Assembly (NCBI GenBank): GCA_030278955.1
Contig: JAOANR010000012.1
Span: forward strand, 21,755,977-21,819,976
Direction: 5' to 3'
DNA: 64,000 nucleotides
From: Hygrophila difformis
Lineage: Eukaryota > Streptophyta > Magnoliopsida > Lamiales > Acanthaceae
A program made the translations under genes and the position numbers. This document shows positions 53,702 through 64,000 of this stretch, one piece after another; the first letter of the stretch is position 1; every line of letters starts with the position of its first letter. The notes beneath the pieces are model-generated. The model saw nothing but the letters and a program-made list of their open reading frames with translations, made no database searches and had not been told where the DNA came from.

Positions 53702-56458
53702 TGTAACACCCCGGATTTGATAACCCAGGCCGGGATGTCACCGCCGCATTTCCTAGCAAGACACGGCTTCCCGAGCTCGCTAAGGAAACGCAAGGCTTGT
53801 GGGTATGGAAAAGATTTAAAACATTTCAAGATTTAGTCCGGAAATTTATAATACTTAGTACGATAGTAGAAATTATCACGTGCGGAAAATAAATAAAGTA
53901 AGTGCAGCGGAAAGTAAAATCACGACCAACATGGCCAAATCCTCGGGTTTAACAGACCCGGTAAAAACAGTACGATGCAGAAATTTAAAATGTCCATTAT
54001 GATTTCCCCCAAGTGCATATGCAATGCGTCACTCGACGTACTCTGAAAAAAAGAAATGACAACGGTTGTCAGTATAAAAATATACTGAGTAAGTTAATCC
54101 CTAACTACAAATAAAAGGGTTTACAAGTGTTTAAACTAAAGATTTCGCTTACCGTACGGGGATTTAAAAATACATGATTTATTTGCAGCGGAAAATCATG
54201 ATTAAAGAACTTAATTTAAAAAGCGAAATTTAAAGCATAATTTAAGATGCGTAAATTTTAAATGCATAATTAAAGACAGGATAAATACGATTTAAGCATA
54301 ATGAAACACTCACACGAGTCTTTTACTTTTCATCCCGTAAACTAAGAAGAGGACACCATACCGGGAGATCACTAACGAGGCAATCTCAACATAGGACCAC
54401 TGACGAGGCAGTCCAAACAATGGGAGACCACTAACGAGGCAGTCTCAAAGATAGTAGGACCACTAACAAGGCGATCCAAAAAGATAGTAGGACCACTAAC
54501 GAGGCGATCCACAAATACAGCGCGCGAGATCACTAACGAGGCAATCTCAGATAGTAAGGAGACCACTAACGAGGCAGTCTCAAAGATAATGATAGTATGA
54601 AGATCGGCTCAGCCTAGTGAACGGGATTTTTCGAAAGTTCGTATTTCAAAGTTATCAAATGATCGATATCACGTTTTCATAGTTCGAGTTTTCTCAAGTT
54701 CGAAAAATCCTATTCGAGGCAGTTTACGCCTTTCTTAATTTAAAATTCGTCTTTTCTCCAAAAATTCTGAAATTTTTACAGTAATTCAAAAACACACATA
54801 CGAACAACTTTCATGTTTTAAGTTTTTGGAAATAAGGTTCCGAAGTGAGTTGAAATTTGAGTTTATTGCAAAGAATAATTTATGTCTTAAAAACTGTTTT
54901 CGTCACAGGTTCGTGCAACGCCGATTAAAAATTCATTTCAAAACCAATCGATGTGAAATTTTTACAGTAACTACACGACACATTAAGGAACAACTTTCAT
55001 GTTTTAAGTTTTTGGAAATAATGAATTCTTGGTACTCAAAAATCGAGTGCAACTCACTGCATACTCATGGCCCTTAAAACGAATTCAAAACAGTTCTAAA
55101 AACTTGGCCGTTTGACATATCAAATGAACACCAAAATTCGTGAAATTTTGTAGGCATAATCTAGACACAATTATCTACAACTTTTGTTTAGAAATGCAAA
55201 GTTAAATCGTTCGAAAAATGGGTGAAAAACATGCATCAAGTTGAATGAAGGAATCTGTCACAGAATTAAACGGTTCGGTTCAATACAGAAAGTTCATGGC
55301 GAAAATTGGGATAGCAAAACTTAATGTCAACGGCTGAAATTTGGACACAAGATAGATAAAGGTGTTAGGAACAACTTTTATGTTGAAAAGTTTTCGGTTT
55401 GAATTCCCGAAGGTCGGGTTTTTGGCGAGTCTTTAAAATTGGACGAAAATAGGGTTTTTGAAAACCGATTTTTGTTACAAGCCTATATCTCGAGATTTAA
55501 ACAACCAACAACCACGAAAATTTGTGAGTAAGGTTTTAACTTACTTAGGATGATGATCGGGTCGCTGGATTGGGTTTCCGGACGTCCTAGGGTCACGACG
55601 AACGGCCAACTTCTCCGATCGCTTTTTGTTCGTTTTCCGACGTGAAATCGTAGTAAGGAAATAGTGTTAGAATTCGAGTTTCGGAGACTCATGGACTGAT
55701 GGAATGCTATATTAAGACTTACCAAGGTTCTAGGAAGCCGTGGTTCAGTCCCGTTCACCTCGTCGTCGCCGGAATGTTCGCCGGAAAGCTTCGTCGGGAG
55801 AGTTTGGCTTGGAGAGGGAGTTTGTGAGTATGGTGGGGATGGTTTTCTGGGGAATTAGGGCTTTTGAGGCTCCCCAGCCGCCCTTAAGCCTTCCTTAAGG
55901 CTGGAATTTGGTTTCCCTCGAAGGGAATTGTAATTTAGGCAAGAAAATCACCCCCGAATGGAAAGATTACACCTTCAGCCCCTCTGGCGCGGAGGTGGCG
56001 CGCACCCACCCCTATGGTCGCGCGGAGCACGCGTGCCAGGCCTGGCGTCGCGACGCCTTTGGCCGCGCGGTGGCCGCGCGGCGGCGCGCGGACAGCGCGG
56101 GCCGGCCGGACCGGCCGGTTCGGCGATCCGCGTGTTCCGTCGGGTCTTCCCTCGCTTTCCCCTATCGGTTTTCTACGTGTTAGCTCGATTCCCTGGGTCG
56201 TCTTCGTTTCGGAATCTTCTCCTTAATCTGGTTACGAGTCCGGCTTATCGCTCGCAACATTTCCGGGTCCTACTTAGCCTAGTCTAAATTGGTTCCAACA
56301 TCTCATATCGTCCTTGTGATCTAATTCGTGATGTATTTTGTGATTTATTTTGTGACTGAACTTAGAAATTAGTTCTAAGCTGCCTACGTACCCTGTGAAG
56401 GGATCAAGTCATGACGTAGTTCAAAACAATTCGAATTTGTTTTTCCTCGGGTGTTACA
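53702..56458 (-). repeat. 3' LTR of element D
   Basis: 2757 bp, TGTAACACC...GGTGTTACA. On the plus strand it contains a seven-unit hairpin array (54365-54581) and a very GC-rich block (~55980-56130). Its U5 end (first ~110 bp on the plus strand) is clearly related to the LTR ends of elements A and B. Confidence 0.93.
54365..54581 (-). repeat. Seven-unit hairpin array in LTR D (3' copy)
   Basis: Seven ~20-30 bp units share the loop CACTAACGAGGCA (plus-strand view; minor variants). Flanking arms are GAGAT/ATCTC, GGAC/GTCC, GAGAC/GTCTC, GGAC/ATCC (twice, imperfect), GAGAT/ATCTC and GAGAC/GTCTC. The arms change together while the loop stays fixed, which suggests a structured RNA or DNA element. 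The copy at 61841-62057 has the same 217-bp length. Confidence 0.8.
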
Positions 56459-56471
56459 TCCTCCCCCCCTT
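56459..56471 (-). promoter_or_regulatory. Polypurine tract, element D
   Basis: On the minus strand, AAGGGGGGGAGGA abuts the 3' LTR start. Confidence 0.85.
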
Positions 56472-56481
56472 AAGAATACAG

Positions 56482-59133
56482 TTATGTCCCCATAACTGTG
56501 GTCGGGTCGTCTTGGAAGAGGGTAGGGTAACGTTGTCTCATGTCGGCTTCCAATTCCCAGGTTGCCGTCTCCGTTTCGTGGTTGGACCACAGGACCTTGA
56601 CCATCTTTACAGTTTTATTCCTTGTCACCCTTTCCTTGTAGTCGAGTATTTGCACCGGGGTTTCTTCATAGGTCAAGTCATCATCCAATTCGATTACGTC
56701 CGGTTGGAGTACATGCGACGTGTCGGGCACATACTTCTTTAGCTGGGAAACGTGAAACACGTTATGGACGCGTGCTAGTTGAGGCGGCAGCGCCAGCAGG
56801 TACGCCAGATTCCCCACTCTCTCTAGGATCTCATATGGCCCTATGTATCGTGGGCTCAGTTTCCCTCGCTTGCCAAAGCGCATTACGCCCTTCATTGGCG
56901 AGACTTTCAGCATGACCTTGTCACCGACTTGAAATTCCAAGTCCTGCCGTCTCACGTCCGCATAACTCTTCTGCCGGTCCTGAGCGGCTCTCATCTTCCC
57001 CTGGATAACCTTAACTTGCTGAGCCATGTCCTCCACCAGTTGTGGCCCTATCGTCATTATTCGATCGTTCTCTTCCCAACTCAATGGGCTCCGGCATCTT
57101 CGTCCGTACAGCGCTTCGAAGGGCGCCATGCCGATGCTCGCATGATAACTGTTGTTATAGGAGAACTCGATCAAGGGTAAGTGGTGCTCCCAACTTCCCT
57201 TGAATTCCAACATACAAGCCCTCAACATGTCCTCCAGCGTCTGTATAGTTCGCTCCGTCTGTCCATCCGTCATAGGGTGGAACGCCGTACTCATCTTTAT
57301 CTGCGTCCCCAGAGCTTCTTGCAGCTTGGTCCAAAACTGGGAGACGAATCTGCTATCCCTATCCGAGATGATGTCATGCGGCACCCCGTGCCGGCGTACC
57401 ACATTGTCTACGTATGCTCTTGCTAGTTGGTCCATTGTCCAAGTGTCCTTCATCGGGATGAAAATGGCGGCCTTCGTTAACCTATCCACGATCACCCAGA
57501 TCTTATTCATTCCTTTTGGCGAACGTGGCAACCCTGAAACAAAATCCATGGAGATGCTATCCCACTTCCAGCTTGGGATCTCCAATGGTTGCATTAATCC
57601 TAAGGGCTTTTGCCGTACTGCCTTGATCTTCTGGCAGGTAAGGCACCTTGCCACGAATTCGGCCACTTCTCTCTTCATGTTCGGCCACCAATAATTTTTC
57701 TTCAAGTCCTTGTATAGCTTATCCCCTCCGGGGTGGACCGAGTAGGGGGTGCTATGGCCTTCCTCCATCACCTTCTTCTTCAGATCTGCGGACTCCCGCG
57801 GTATACACCATCTTCCCCTGAAGCGGATGCTCCCGTCCTTGTGAATCTGGAAATCTACTGCCTTTCCTTCGGCAATGCTTCTCCTTATTTCCTCCATCTG
57901 TTCGTCACTCGACTGGGCGAGTCGTATCTCTTCGAATACGGTAGGGCTTACTACCATCGCGTTGACGACCTCGGTTACCGTACCGGGATGCACCAGTTCC
58001 AGGCTTAATTTCGCCAAATCTCTGTACAATTCGGCCGGTATCACCAGTGAGTTCGTGACGTGTTGCGCCTTCCGACTCAAGGCGTCGGCCACGACGTTGG
58101 CCTTGCCCTCGTGATACGCGACTTCTAAGTCGTAATCTTTGATTAGTTCCAACCATCTCCTCTGCCTCAAGTTCAGCTCTCTTTGCGTGAATATGTACTT
58201 GAGGCTCTTATGGTCGGTGAACATCCGACACTTCCGCCCATAGAGATAGTGTCTCCAGATTTTTAGGGCGAACACGACCGCGGCCAGTTCCAGGTCGTGC
58301 GTCGGGTAGTTTTGCTCGTGCGGTTTCAGCTGTCGTGATGCGTACGCTATGACCTTTTGATCCTGCATCAGTACGCATCCCAGTCCTTCTCTCGAGGCGT
58401 CGCTATACACCTCGAAGTCTCCATCCTCTGATGGTAACGCCAACACCGGCGCCGTGGTAAGTCGTTTCTTCAGCTCCTGGAATGCGGCTTCACACTCGCC
58501 AGTCCAGTCATACTTCACCCCCTTCTTCAGCAGTTGGGTCAATGGGCGGGCGATTTTGGAGAAGTCTTGGACAAATCGCCTGTAGTAGCCCGCCAGTCCG
58601 AGAAAGCTTCTTATCTCCGTTGGGCTCTTCGGGGGTACCCACTCGGTTACAGCCGAGATTTTTGCCGGGTCTACCGCCACTCCGCTGGCGGATACGATAT
58701 GCCCAAGGAATGTTACCTCCCTCAGCCAGAAGTCGCATTTGGACAACTTCCCATATAGCTGATTTTCTCGGAGGATCCTCAGCACTTTATGTAAGTGCTC
58801 GGAATGTTCTTCCTCGTCCCTTGAGTAGACCAAGATGTCGTCTATGAATACCACTACGCATTGATCTAACAGTCCTCGGAACACGTTGTTCATGAGGTTC
58901 ATGAACATCGCCGGGGCGTTCGTCAGTCCGAATGACAGTACTGTGAATTCGTAGTGTCCGTAGCGAGTCCTGAACGCTGTCTTCGGGATGTCCTTCTCAG
59001 CAATTCGCAGTTGATGATATCCCGATCGCAGGTCGATCTTGGAGAACACAGTAGCTCCCTTCAGCTGGTCAAACAGATCCTCGATTCTGGGCAACGGATA
59101 CTTGTTCTTGATAGTGACTTGATTAAGTCCCCG
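56482..59133 (-). pseudogene. Pol of element D (N-terminally deleted RT, RNase H, integrase, chromodomain)
   Basis: Read on the minus strand from the deletion junction near 59133, the frame enters RT at the [14 protein letters not shown] region, keeps [15 protein letters not shown], RNase H ([14 protein letters not shown]), the integrase zinc domain ([15 protein letters not shown]), its catalytic core and the chromodomain-like tail ([15 protein letters not shown]), and stops at 56482. No stop codon interrupts these ~870 residues. It is not in frame with gag, and the protease and first RT motifs are gone, so no active polymerase can be made. Confidence 0.9.
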
Positions 59134-59972
59134 CCAGTAGTGTTGCTTGTCCGGTTATCTCTGTTCCTCTTGTCTGGGCCTTGCGCCCCTCGGCTAGATT
59201 CCCCAGCAGCCTTCCTCTTTAGTTGTTGCACTCGTGCTACTGCTACTGCACGATCGTAGACAGATTGCAGGTCCGGGTAGTTAACTCCAGTGATCACCTC
59301 TCGAATCGACAAGTTCAATCCCATTTCGAACTTTTGCGCCTTCTCCCCGTCAGTAGGTACCATCCTGGGCGCAAATCTCACCAATTCCTTAAACCGTGCA
59401 TAGTATTCTTGAACAGATTTCTCTCCCTGCTTCAGGGATGAGAACTCCTCGTACAGTGCTGCCTTAGTACTCATCGGGTAGAAGCGCTCCCGGAGTAACT
59501 CCATGAACTCGTTCCACGAGTAAGGTTCATCATCCTCTGCCAGCTTCCCTTGGGTAGCCTGCCACCAGTCGTCGGCCTCGCCACCCAGATAGTACGAGGC
59601 CACGTGGACCTTCTCCCCCTCCGGGCATCTTACCGCCTTTAGCAATTTGTCGAAGGTTCTCAACCATTCTTCCAGCTTAGCGGGGTCTTCCTCCCCGACG
59701 TAGTAAGGTGGTCGGTAGGGGTTCACCGCAGCCAAGTAGTTGATCCTTGCTTCCGGTGGTGGCGCCGCGGCAGCTCCACCCTGGTTAACGTAAGCATTAC
59801 CCAGTGCGATTAGTAATTCTTCCATATTTCTCAATCGCCCTTCCGCAGGGTTAGGCATTGGTCCTGCCGGGTTTGGCATCTCCGCGTCAGGTGCCTGCTC
59901 ATTGGGTTGTCCTGGCGTGCCGTGGGTGTTGGGGGTGGCAGGGAAGGGCCTTGGTCGTCCTCGAGGTGCCAT
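59061..59972 (-). CDS. Gag of element D (full core domain, truncated C-terminus)
   Basis: ATG 59972. A Pro/Ala-rich N-terminus (~1-75), then the core retrotransposon gag domain ([66 protein letters not shown]), then a basic linker. After 'RTSNTTG' the 1.2-kb deletion diverts the frame into out-of-register RT sequence and it stops at 59061. The zinc knuckles are missing. This gag retains exactly the ~98 residues that element A lacks. It might still assemble but would package RNA poorly without knuckles (inference). Confidence 0.85.
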   Translation of the reverse strand: MAPRGRPRPFPATPNTHGTPGQPNEQAPDAEMPNPAGPMPNPAEGRLRNMEELLIALGNAYVNQGGAAAAPPPEARINYLAAVNPYRPPYYVGEEDPAKLEEWLRTFDKLLKAVRCPEGEKVHVASYYLGGEADDWWQATQGKLAEDDEPYSWNEFMELLRERFYPMSTKAALYEEFSSLKQGEKSVQEYYARFKELVRFAPRMVPTDGEKAQKFEMGLNLSIREVITGVNYPDLQSVYDRAVAVARVQQLKRKAAGESSRGAQGPDKRNRDNRTSNTTGGDLIKSLSRTSIRCPESRICLTS

Positions 59973-60322
59973 CCTGTTACAACCGAGGAAGGTGTAAAGT
60001 TCAAGGAGATTCGATAAAGTGGAAAAAAAGTCTTGCTGAATTGTACGGTGCTTATCAGGAGTTGGTCAGTATTTGCATTTGTTTATTCAGTCGTTTAGGG
60101 TTTTAGGGTCGGAGGTACTTGTCGTTTTGTTATGCAGAATTAGATGCGTTGTTTGTCTGTCGGCGCTTTGTTAAGATATAAAGATGGCGTATAAAATAAG
60201 TGTTTGTGACTTTATTGCTCAGTAGAAGTTTTTGTTTTGATACAAGCGACAAGTAACAAAGATCCTGAAAATAGTTTGGGAAAATAGAAGAGGAGAACAA
60301 TGGGAATAATGCATCAAAATCT

Positions 60323-60850
60323 CTAATCCTGCGAAGGGTAGGTGGTCGGGTCCTCCATGGGGTCATCCTCATCACTTGATTCCTCGATGGTGCCCGTGCC
60401 AAGGGGCCCATGGAACACTGGGCTGGCCGGCCAACTGGGCCCAGCAACAGGAGCAGGATCAACGATTGCAACTGGGGTTTGGACGGCTGCAGGGACAGCG
60501 ACGGGGTCAATAACGAGGCTAGTTACAGGGGGAATTCCTGGGTTGAGTGGGGCAGGTGGAAGCAGATCATCCTTCAGGTGATGCAGTTGATGTCCCAAGA
60601 CCCCTGCTTGGGTCTCTACGTCGTCAATCTGGGTCCGAAGCTCAGTCTCGCGGGTCTGGAGTTCGTTGATTTGGACTTGGAGTTGGGTTATATCTTAGTG
60701 TCCTGCTTGGCCCAGATTAGTTAGGTGGCCCAAGTTAGCTTCCATTTGCTCTACCATTAGTCTGAAGTTGTTCACGTTTTGAGGAGATTCGAGGTATGCT
60801 TCAATCAACCTCATTAGTAGGTTGATCATGTTCACGTTTGGGGAAGCCAT
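60323..60850 (-). pseudogene. Accessory coiled-coil ORF upstream of gag, element D (one stop)
   Basis: ATG 60850 (MASPNVNMINLLMRLIEAYL). An in-frame TAA at 60695-60697 sits where element A has Gln. The frame then continues DITQLQVQINELQTRETELR to the acidic tail SSDEDDPMEDPTTYPSQD at 60323. Clearly homologous to 3248-3634 in element A. One substitution separates it from an open frame. Confidence 0.75.
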
Positions 60851-61162
60851 CTATTGTTAACAAGGTAGGTTAGAGTTAGACGTTTTTCAGGCAAAGTTAA
60901 GATATGCATATATTTAAATCTATATGCAACATGCAAGTGCAAGTCCCTTCCCCATAAAATAAATTGCTAAAGGTTGGGCCTCTATAGTGGGCCAAAATTT
61001 AATATTTCTTGGGCTAAGATTTGGGCTATGTAAAAAGGATTATAGATTTTTGGGCTAAAAATAGTACTAGTAGTCAAATAAATAATTTTAAAAGAAATAA
61101 CACTTGGGCTTAAAAATATTGGTTTAAAATAATAGTAGTAGCTTTAAAAAAAAAATTTCCGG
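60851..61162 (-). other. 5' untranslated leader of element D
   Basis: AT-rich, GGGCC-containing sequence (GGGCTAAAA, TTGGGCT repeats) between the primer site and the accessory ORF. The matching leader of element A (2801-3247) has the same GCCCA-rich composition. No coding potential. Confidence 0.55.
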
Positions 61163-61174
61163 GCTCTGATACCA
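61163..61174 (-). promoter_or_regulatory. tRNA-iMet primer binding site, element D
   Basis: TGGTATCAGAGC on the minus strand, three bases from the 5' LTR end. Confidence 0.9.
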
Positions 61175-61177
61175 ACT

Positions 61178-63934
61178 TGTAACACCCCGGATTTGATAAC
61201 CCAGGCCGGGATGTCACCGCCGCATCTCCTAGCAAGACACGGCTTCCCGAGCTCGCTAAGGAAACGCAAGGCTTGTGGGTATGGAAAAGATTTAAAACAT
61301 TTCAAGATTTAGTCCGGAAATTTATAATACTTAGTACGATAGTAGAAATTATCACGTGCGGAAAATAAATAAAGTAAGTGCAGCGGAAAGTAAAATCACG
61401 ACCAACATGGCCAAATCCTCGGGTTTAACAGACCCGGTAAAAACAGTACGATGCAGAAATTTAAAATGTCCATTATGATTTCCCCCAAGTGCATATGCAA
61501 TGCGTCACTCGACGTACTCTGAAAAAAAGAAATGACAACGGTTGTCAGTATAAAAATATACTGAGTAAGTTAATCCCTAACTACAAATAAAAGGGGTTAC
61601 AAGTGTTTAAACTAAAGATTTCGCTTACCGTACGGGGATTTAAAAATACATGATTTATTTGCAGCGGAAAATCATGATTAAAGAACTTAATTTAAAAAGC
61701 GAAATTTAAAGCATAATTTAAGATGCGTAAATTTTAAATGCATAATTAAAGACAGGATAAATACGATTTAAGCATAATGAAACACTCACACGAGTCTTTT
61801 ACTTTTCATCCCATAAACTAAGAAGAGGACACCATACCGGGAGATCACTAACGAGGCAATCTCAACATAGGACCACTGACGAGGCAGTCCAAACAATGGG
61901 AGACCACTAACGAGGCAGTCTCAAAGATAGTAGGACCACTAACGAGGCGATCCAAAAAGATAGTAGGACCACTAACGAGGCGATCCACAAATACAGCGCG
62001 CGAGATCACTAACGAGGCAATCTCAGATAGTAAGGAGACCACTAACGAGGCAGTCTCAAAGATAATGATAGTATGAAGATCGGCTCAGCCTAGTGAACGG
62101 GATTTTTCGAAAGTTCGTATTTCAAAGTTATCAAATGATCGATATCACGTTTTCATAGTTCGAGTTTTCTCAAGTTCGAAAAATCCTATTCGAGGCAGTT
62201 TACGCCTTTCTTAATTTAAAATTCGTCTTTTCTCCAAAAATTCTGAAATTTTTACAGTAATTCAAAAACACACATACGAACAACTTTCATGTTTTAAGTT
62301 TTTGGAAATAAGGTTCCGAAGTGAGTTGAAATTTGAGTTTATTGCAAAGAATAATTTATGTCTTAAAAACTATTTTCGTCACAGGTTCGTGCAACGCCGA
62401 TTAAAAATTCATTTCAAAACCAATCGATGTGAAATTTTTACAGTAACTACACGACACATTAAGGAACAACTTTCATGTTTTAAGTTTTTGGAAATAATGA
62501 ATTCTTGGTACTCAAAAATCGAGTGCAACTCACTGCATACTCATGGCCCTTAAAACGAATTCAAAACAGTTCTAAAAACTTGGCCGTTTGACATATCAAA
62601 TGAACACCAAAATTCGTGAAATTTTGTAGGCATAATCTAGACACAATTATCTAGAACTTTTGTTTAGAAATGCAAAGTTAAATCATTCGAAAAATGGGTG
62701 AAAAACATGCATCAAGTTGAATGAAGGAATCTGTCACAGAATTAAACGGTTCGGTTCAATACAGAAAGTTCATGGCGAAAATTGGGATAGCAAAACTTAA
62801 TGTCAACGGCTGAAATTTGGACACAAGATAGATAAAGGTGTTAGGAACAACTTTTATGTTGAAAAGTTTTCGGTTTGAATTCCCGAAGGTCGGGTTTTTG
62901 GCGAGTCTTTAAAATTGGACGAAAATAGGGTTTTTGAAAACCGATTTTTGTTACAAGCCTATATCTCGAGATTTAAACAACCAACAACCACGAAAATTTG
63001 TGAGTAAGGTTTTAACTTACTTAGGATGATGATAGGGTCGCTGGATTGGGTTTCCGGACGTCCTAGGGTCACGACGAACGGCCAACTTCTCCGATCGCTT
63101 TTTGTTCGTTTTCCGACGTGAAATCGTAGTAAGGAAATAGTGTTAGAATTCGAGTTTCGGAGACTCATGGACTGATGGAATGCTATATTAAGACTTACCA
63201 AGGTTCTAGGAAGCCGTGGTTCAGTCCCGTTCACCTCGTCGTCGCCGGAATGTTCGCCGGAAAGCTTTGTCGGGAGAGTTTGGCTTGGAGAGGGAGTTTG
63301 TGAGTATGGTTGGGATGGTTTTCAGGGGAATTAGGGCTTTTGAGGCTCCCCAGCCGCCCTTAAGCCTTCCTTAAGGCTGGAATTTGGTTTCCCTCGAAGG
63401 GAATTGTAATTTAGGCAAGAAAATCACCCCCGAATGGAAAGATTACACCTTCAGCCCCTCTGGCGCGGAGGTGGCGCGCACCCACCCCTATGGTCGCGCG
63501 GAGCACGCGTGCCAGGCCTGGCGTCGCGACGCCTTTGGCCGCGCGGTGGCCGCGCGGCGGCGCGCGGACAGCGCGGGCCGGCCGGACCGGCCGGTTCGGC
63601 GATCCGCGTGTTCCGTCGGGTCTTCCCTCGCTTTCCCCTATCGGTTTTCTACGTGTTAGCTCGATTCCCTGGGTCGTCTTCGTTTCGGAATCTTCTCCTT
63701 AATCTGGTTACGAGTCCGGCTTATCGCTCGCAACATTTCCGGGTCCTACTTAGCCTAGTCTAAATTGGTTCCAACATCTCCTATCGTCCTTGTGATCTAA
63801 TTCGTGATGTATTTTGTGATTTATTTTGTGACTGAACTTAGAAATTAGTTCTAAGCTGCCTACGTACCCTGTGAAGGGATCAAGTCATGACGTAGTTCAA
63901 AACAATTCGAATTTGTTTTTCCTCAGGTGTTACA
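61178..63934 (-). repeat. 5' LTR of element D
   Basis: 2757 bp, the same length as the 3' LTR. Visible differences include positions near 61226, 61812, 61941, 62371, 62654, 63034, 63267, 63310, 63324, 63781 and 63925. The hairpin array and GC-rich block are conserved. Confidence 0.93.
61841..62057 (-). repeat. Seven-unit hairpin array in LTR D (5' copy)
   Basis: Same array and length as 54365-54581. One loop differs (CACTAACGAGGCG here, CACTAACAAGGCG there). Confidence 0.8.
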
Positions 63935-64000
63935 ATAGGCGTCGTGCCTTGTTTGAAGGTCCTTGGTCCATATTCGATCACCATTTGGCGGTAGCCCCGT
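63935..64000 (+). pseudogene. LINE ORF1 fragment, right part
   Basis: After the ATAGG duplication the LINE frame resumes as RRALFEGPWSIFDHHLAVAP, the expected continuation of the DUF4283-like domain broken at 53701. It runs off the window end. Confidence 0.72.

Larger units (their letters stand above)
53702..63934 (-). mobile_element. Ty3/gypsy Tekay/Del-like element D, complete ends, internal deletion
   Basis: A 10,233-bp element on the minus strand. The LTRs (53702-56458 and 61178-63934) are each exactly 2757 bp and differ, by eye, at only about a dozen positions. It has a tRNA-iMet primer site, accessory ORF, gag, truncated pol and polypurine tract. About 1.2 kb is missing between gag and RT compared with element A, removing the zinc knuckles, protease and RT N-terminus and shifting the frame. 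A recent insertion of a defective element, so it was probably mobilised in trans. Confidence 0.93.

Noticed and set aside
54365..54581. Regularly spaced palindromic repeats resembling a CRISPR array
   Set aside because: They lie inside both LTRs of a plant gypsy element. The unit spacing is short and irregular, and the sequences between repeats are not spacer-like.
55908..56287. GC-rich overlapping ORFs in LTR D (also 63384-63763)
   Set aside because: Three overlapping frames of low-complexity Arg/Ala/Gly composition from a CpG-rich block. No conserved protein features.
56482..59094. Pol of element D starting at a Met near 59094
   Set aside because: The codon there is not ATG, and the sequence is the middle of RT. 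The frame is a deletion remnant, not a gene with its own start.

Overview
The window looks like repeat-dense plant nuclear DNA, most likely from a flowering plant. I found no intact host gene. Nearly everything recognisable is transposable-element or endogenous-virus sequence. Plant features include Tekay/Del-type Ty3-gypsy chromoviruses with ~2.75 kb LTRs, a Tork-like Ty1-copia remnant, tRNA-iMet primer sites, Stowaway, CACTA and hAT elements, Helitrons, a plant-type LINE ORF1, CCCTAAA telomeric units, and two endogenous pararetroviruses (Caulimoviridae).

Layout. (1) 1-19946 is a three-deep nest. A degenerate copia element (C, 17417-19946) was hit by gypsy element B (1-32 plus 11448-17416). 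B was hit in its protease region by gypsy element A (33-11447, target-site duplication CATCA). (2) 19947-22107 holds no gene I can support. (3) 22108-25466 fits a Helitron on the minus strand. (4) 25498-36467 is a full-length pararetrovirus with nine open frames. It is bounded by imperfect terminal inverted repeats of ~135-154 bp starting GGGAAAAT, and a perfect 9-bp duplication (TTATATAAT) lies on each side. (5) 36772-40891 is a second Helitron with a decayed, partly tandem-duplicated helicase and MITEs. (6) 40992-43409 has an hAT element with a nested Stowaway, then a mini-CACTA. (7) 43410-53031 is a second, broken copy of the pararetrovirus unit in opposite orientation. It ends at the same terminal inverted repeat on one side and has lost the outer ~65 bp on the other. 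(8) 53294-53701 plus 63935-64000 is a LINE ORF1 gene split by gypsy element D (53702-63934, minus strand, target-site duplication ATAGG).

The most unusual object is the TIR-bounded pararetrovirus. Caulimovirids encode no integrase, and their integrations normally have arbitrary ends. Here the viral genome sits between Mutator-like (MULE-type) inverted repeats with a 9-bp target duplication, and a second copy shares one exact terminus. The simplest reading is that a pararetrovirus genome has been carried as cargo by a non-autonomous Mutator-like element. The competing reading is that the inverted repeats are the arms of the viral leader hairpin and integration happened at its tip. The virus itself is also a mosaic. 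It has a separate movement-protein frame, a coat/protease/RT/RNase H polyprotein with the second Cys motif typical of badnaviruses and tungroviruses, a transactivator-like frame, and three small frames downstream of the promoter.

All interpretation is by eye from the sequence. Family names rest on motifs, domain order and termini, not on database searches.
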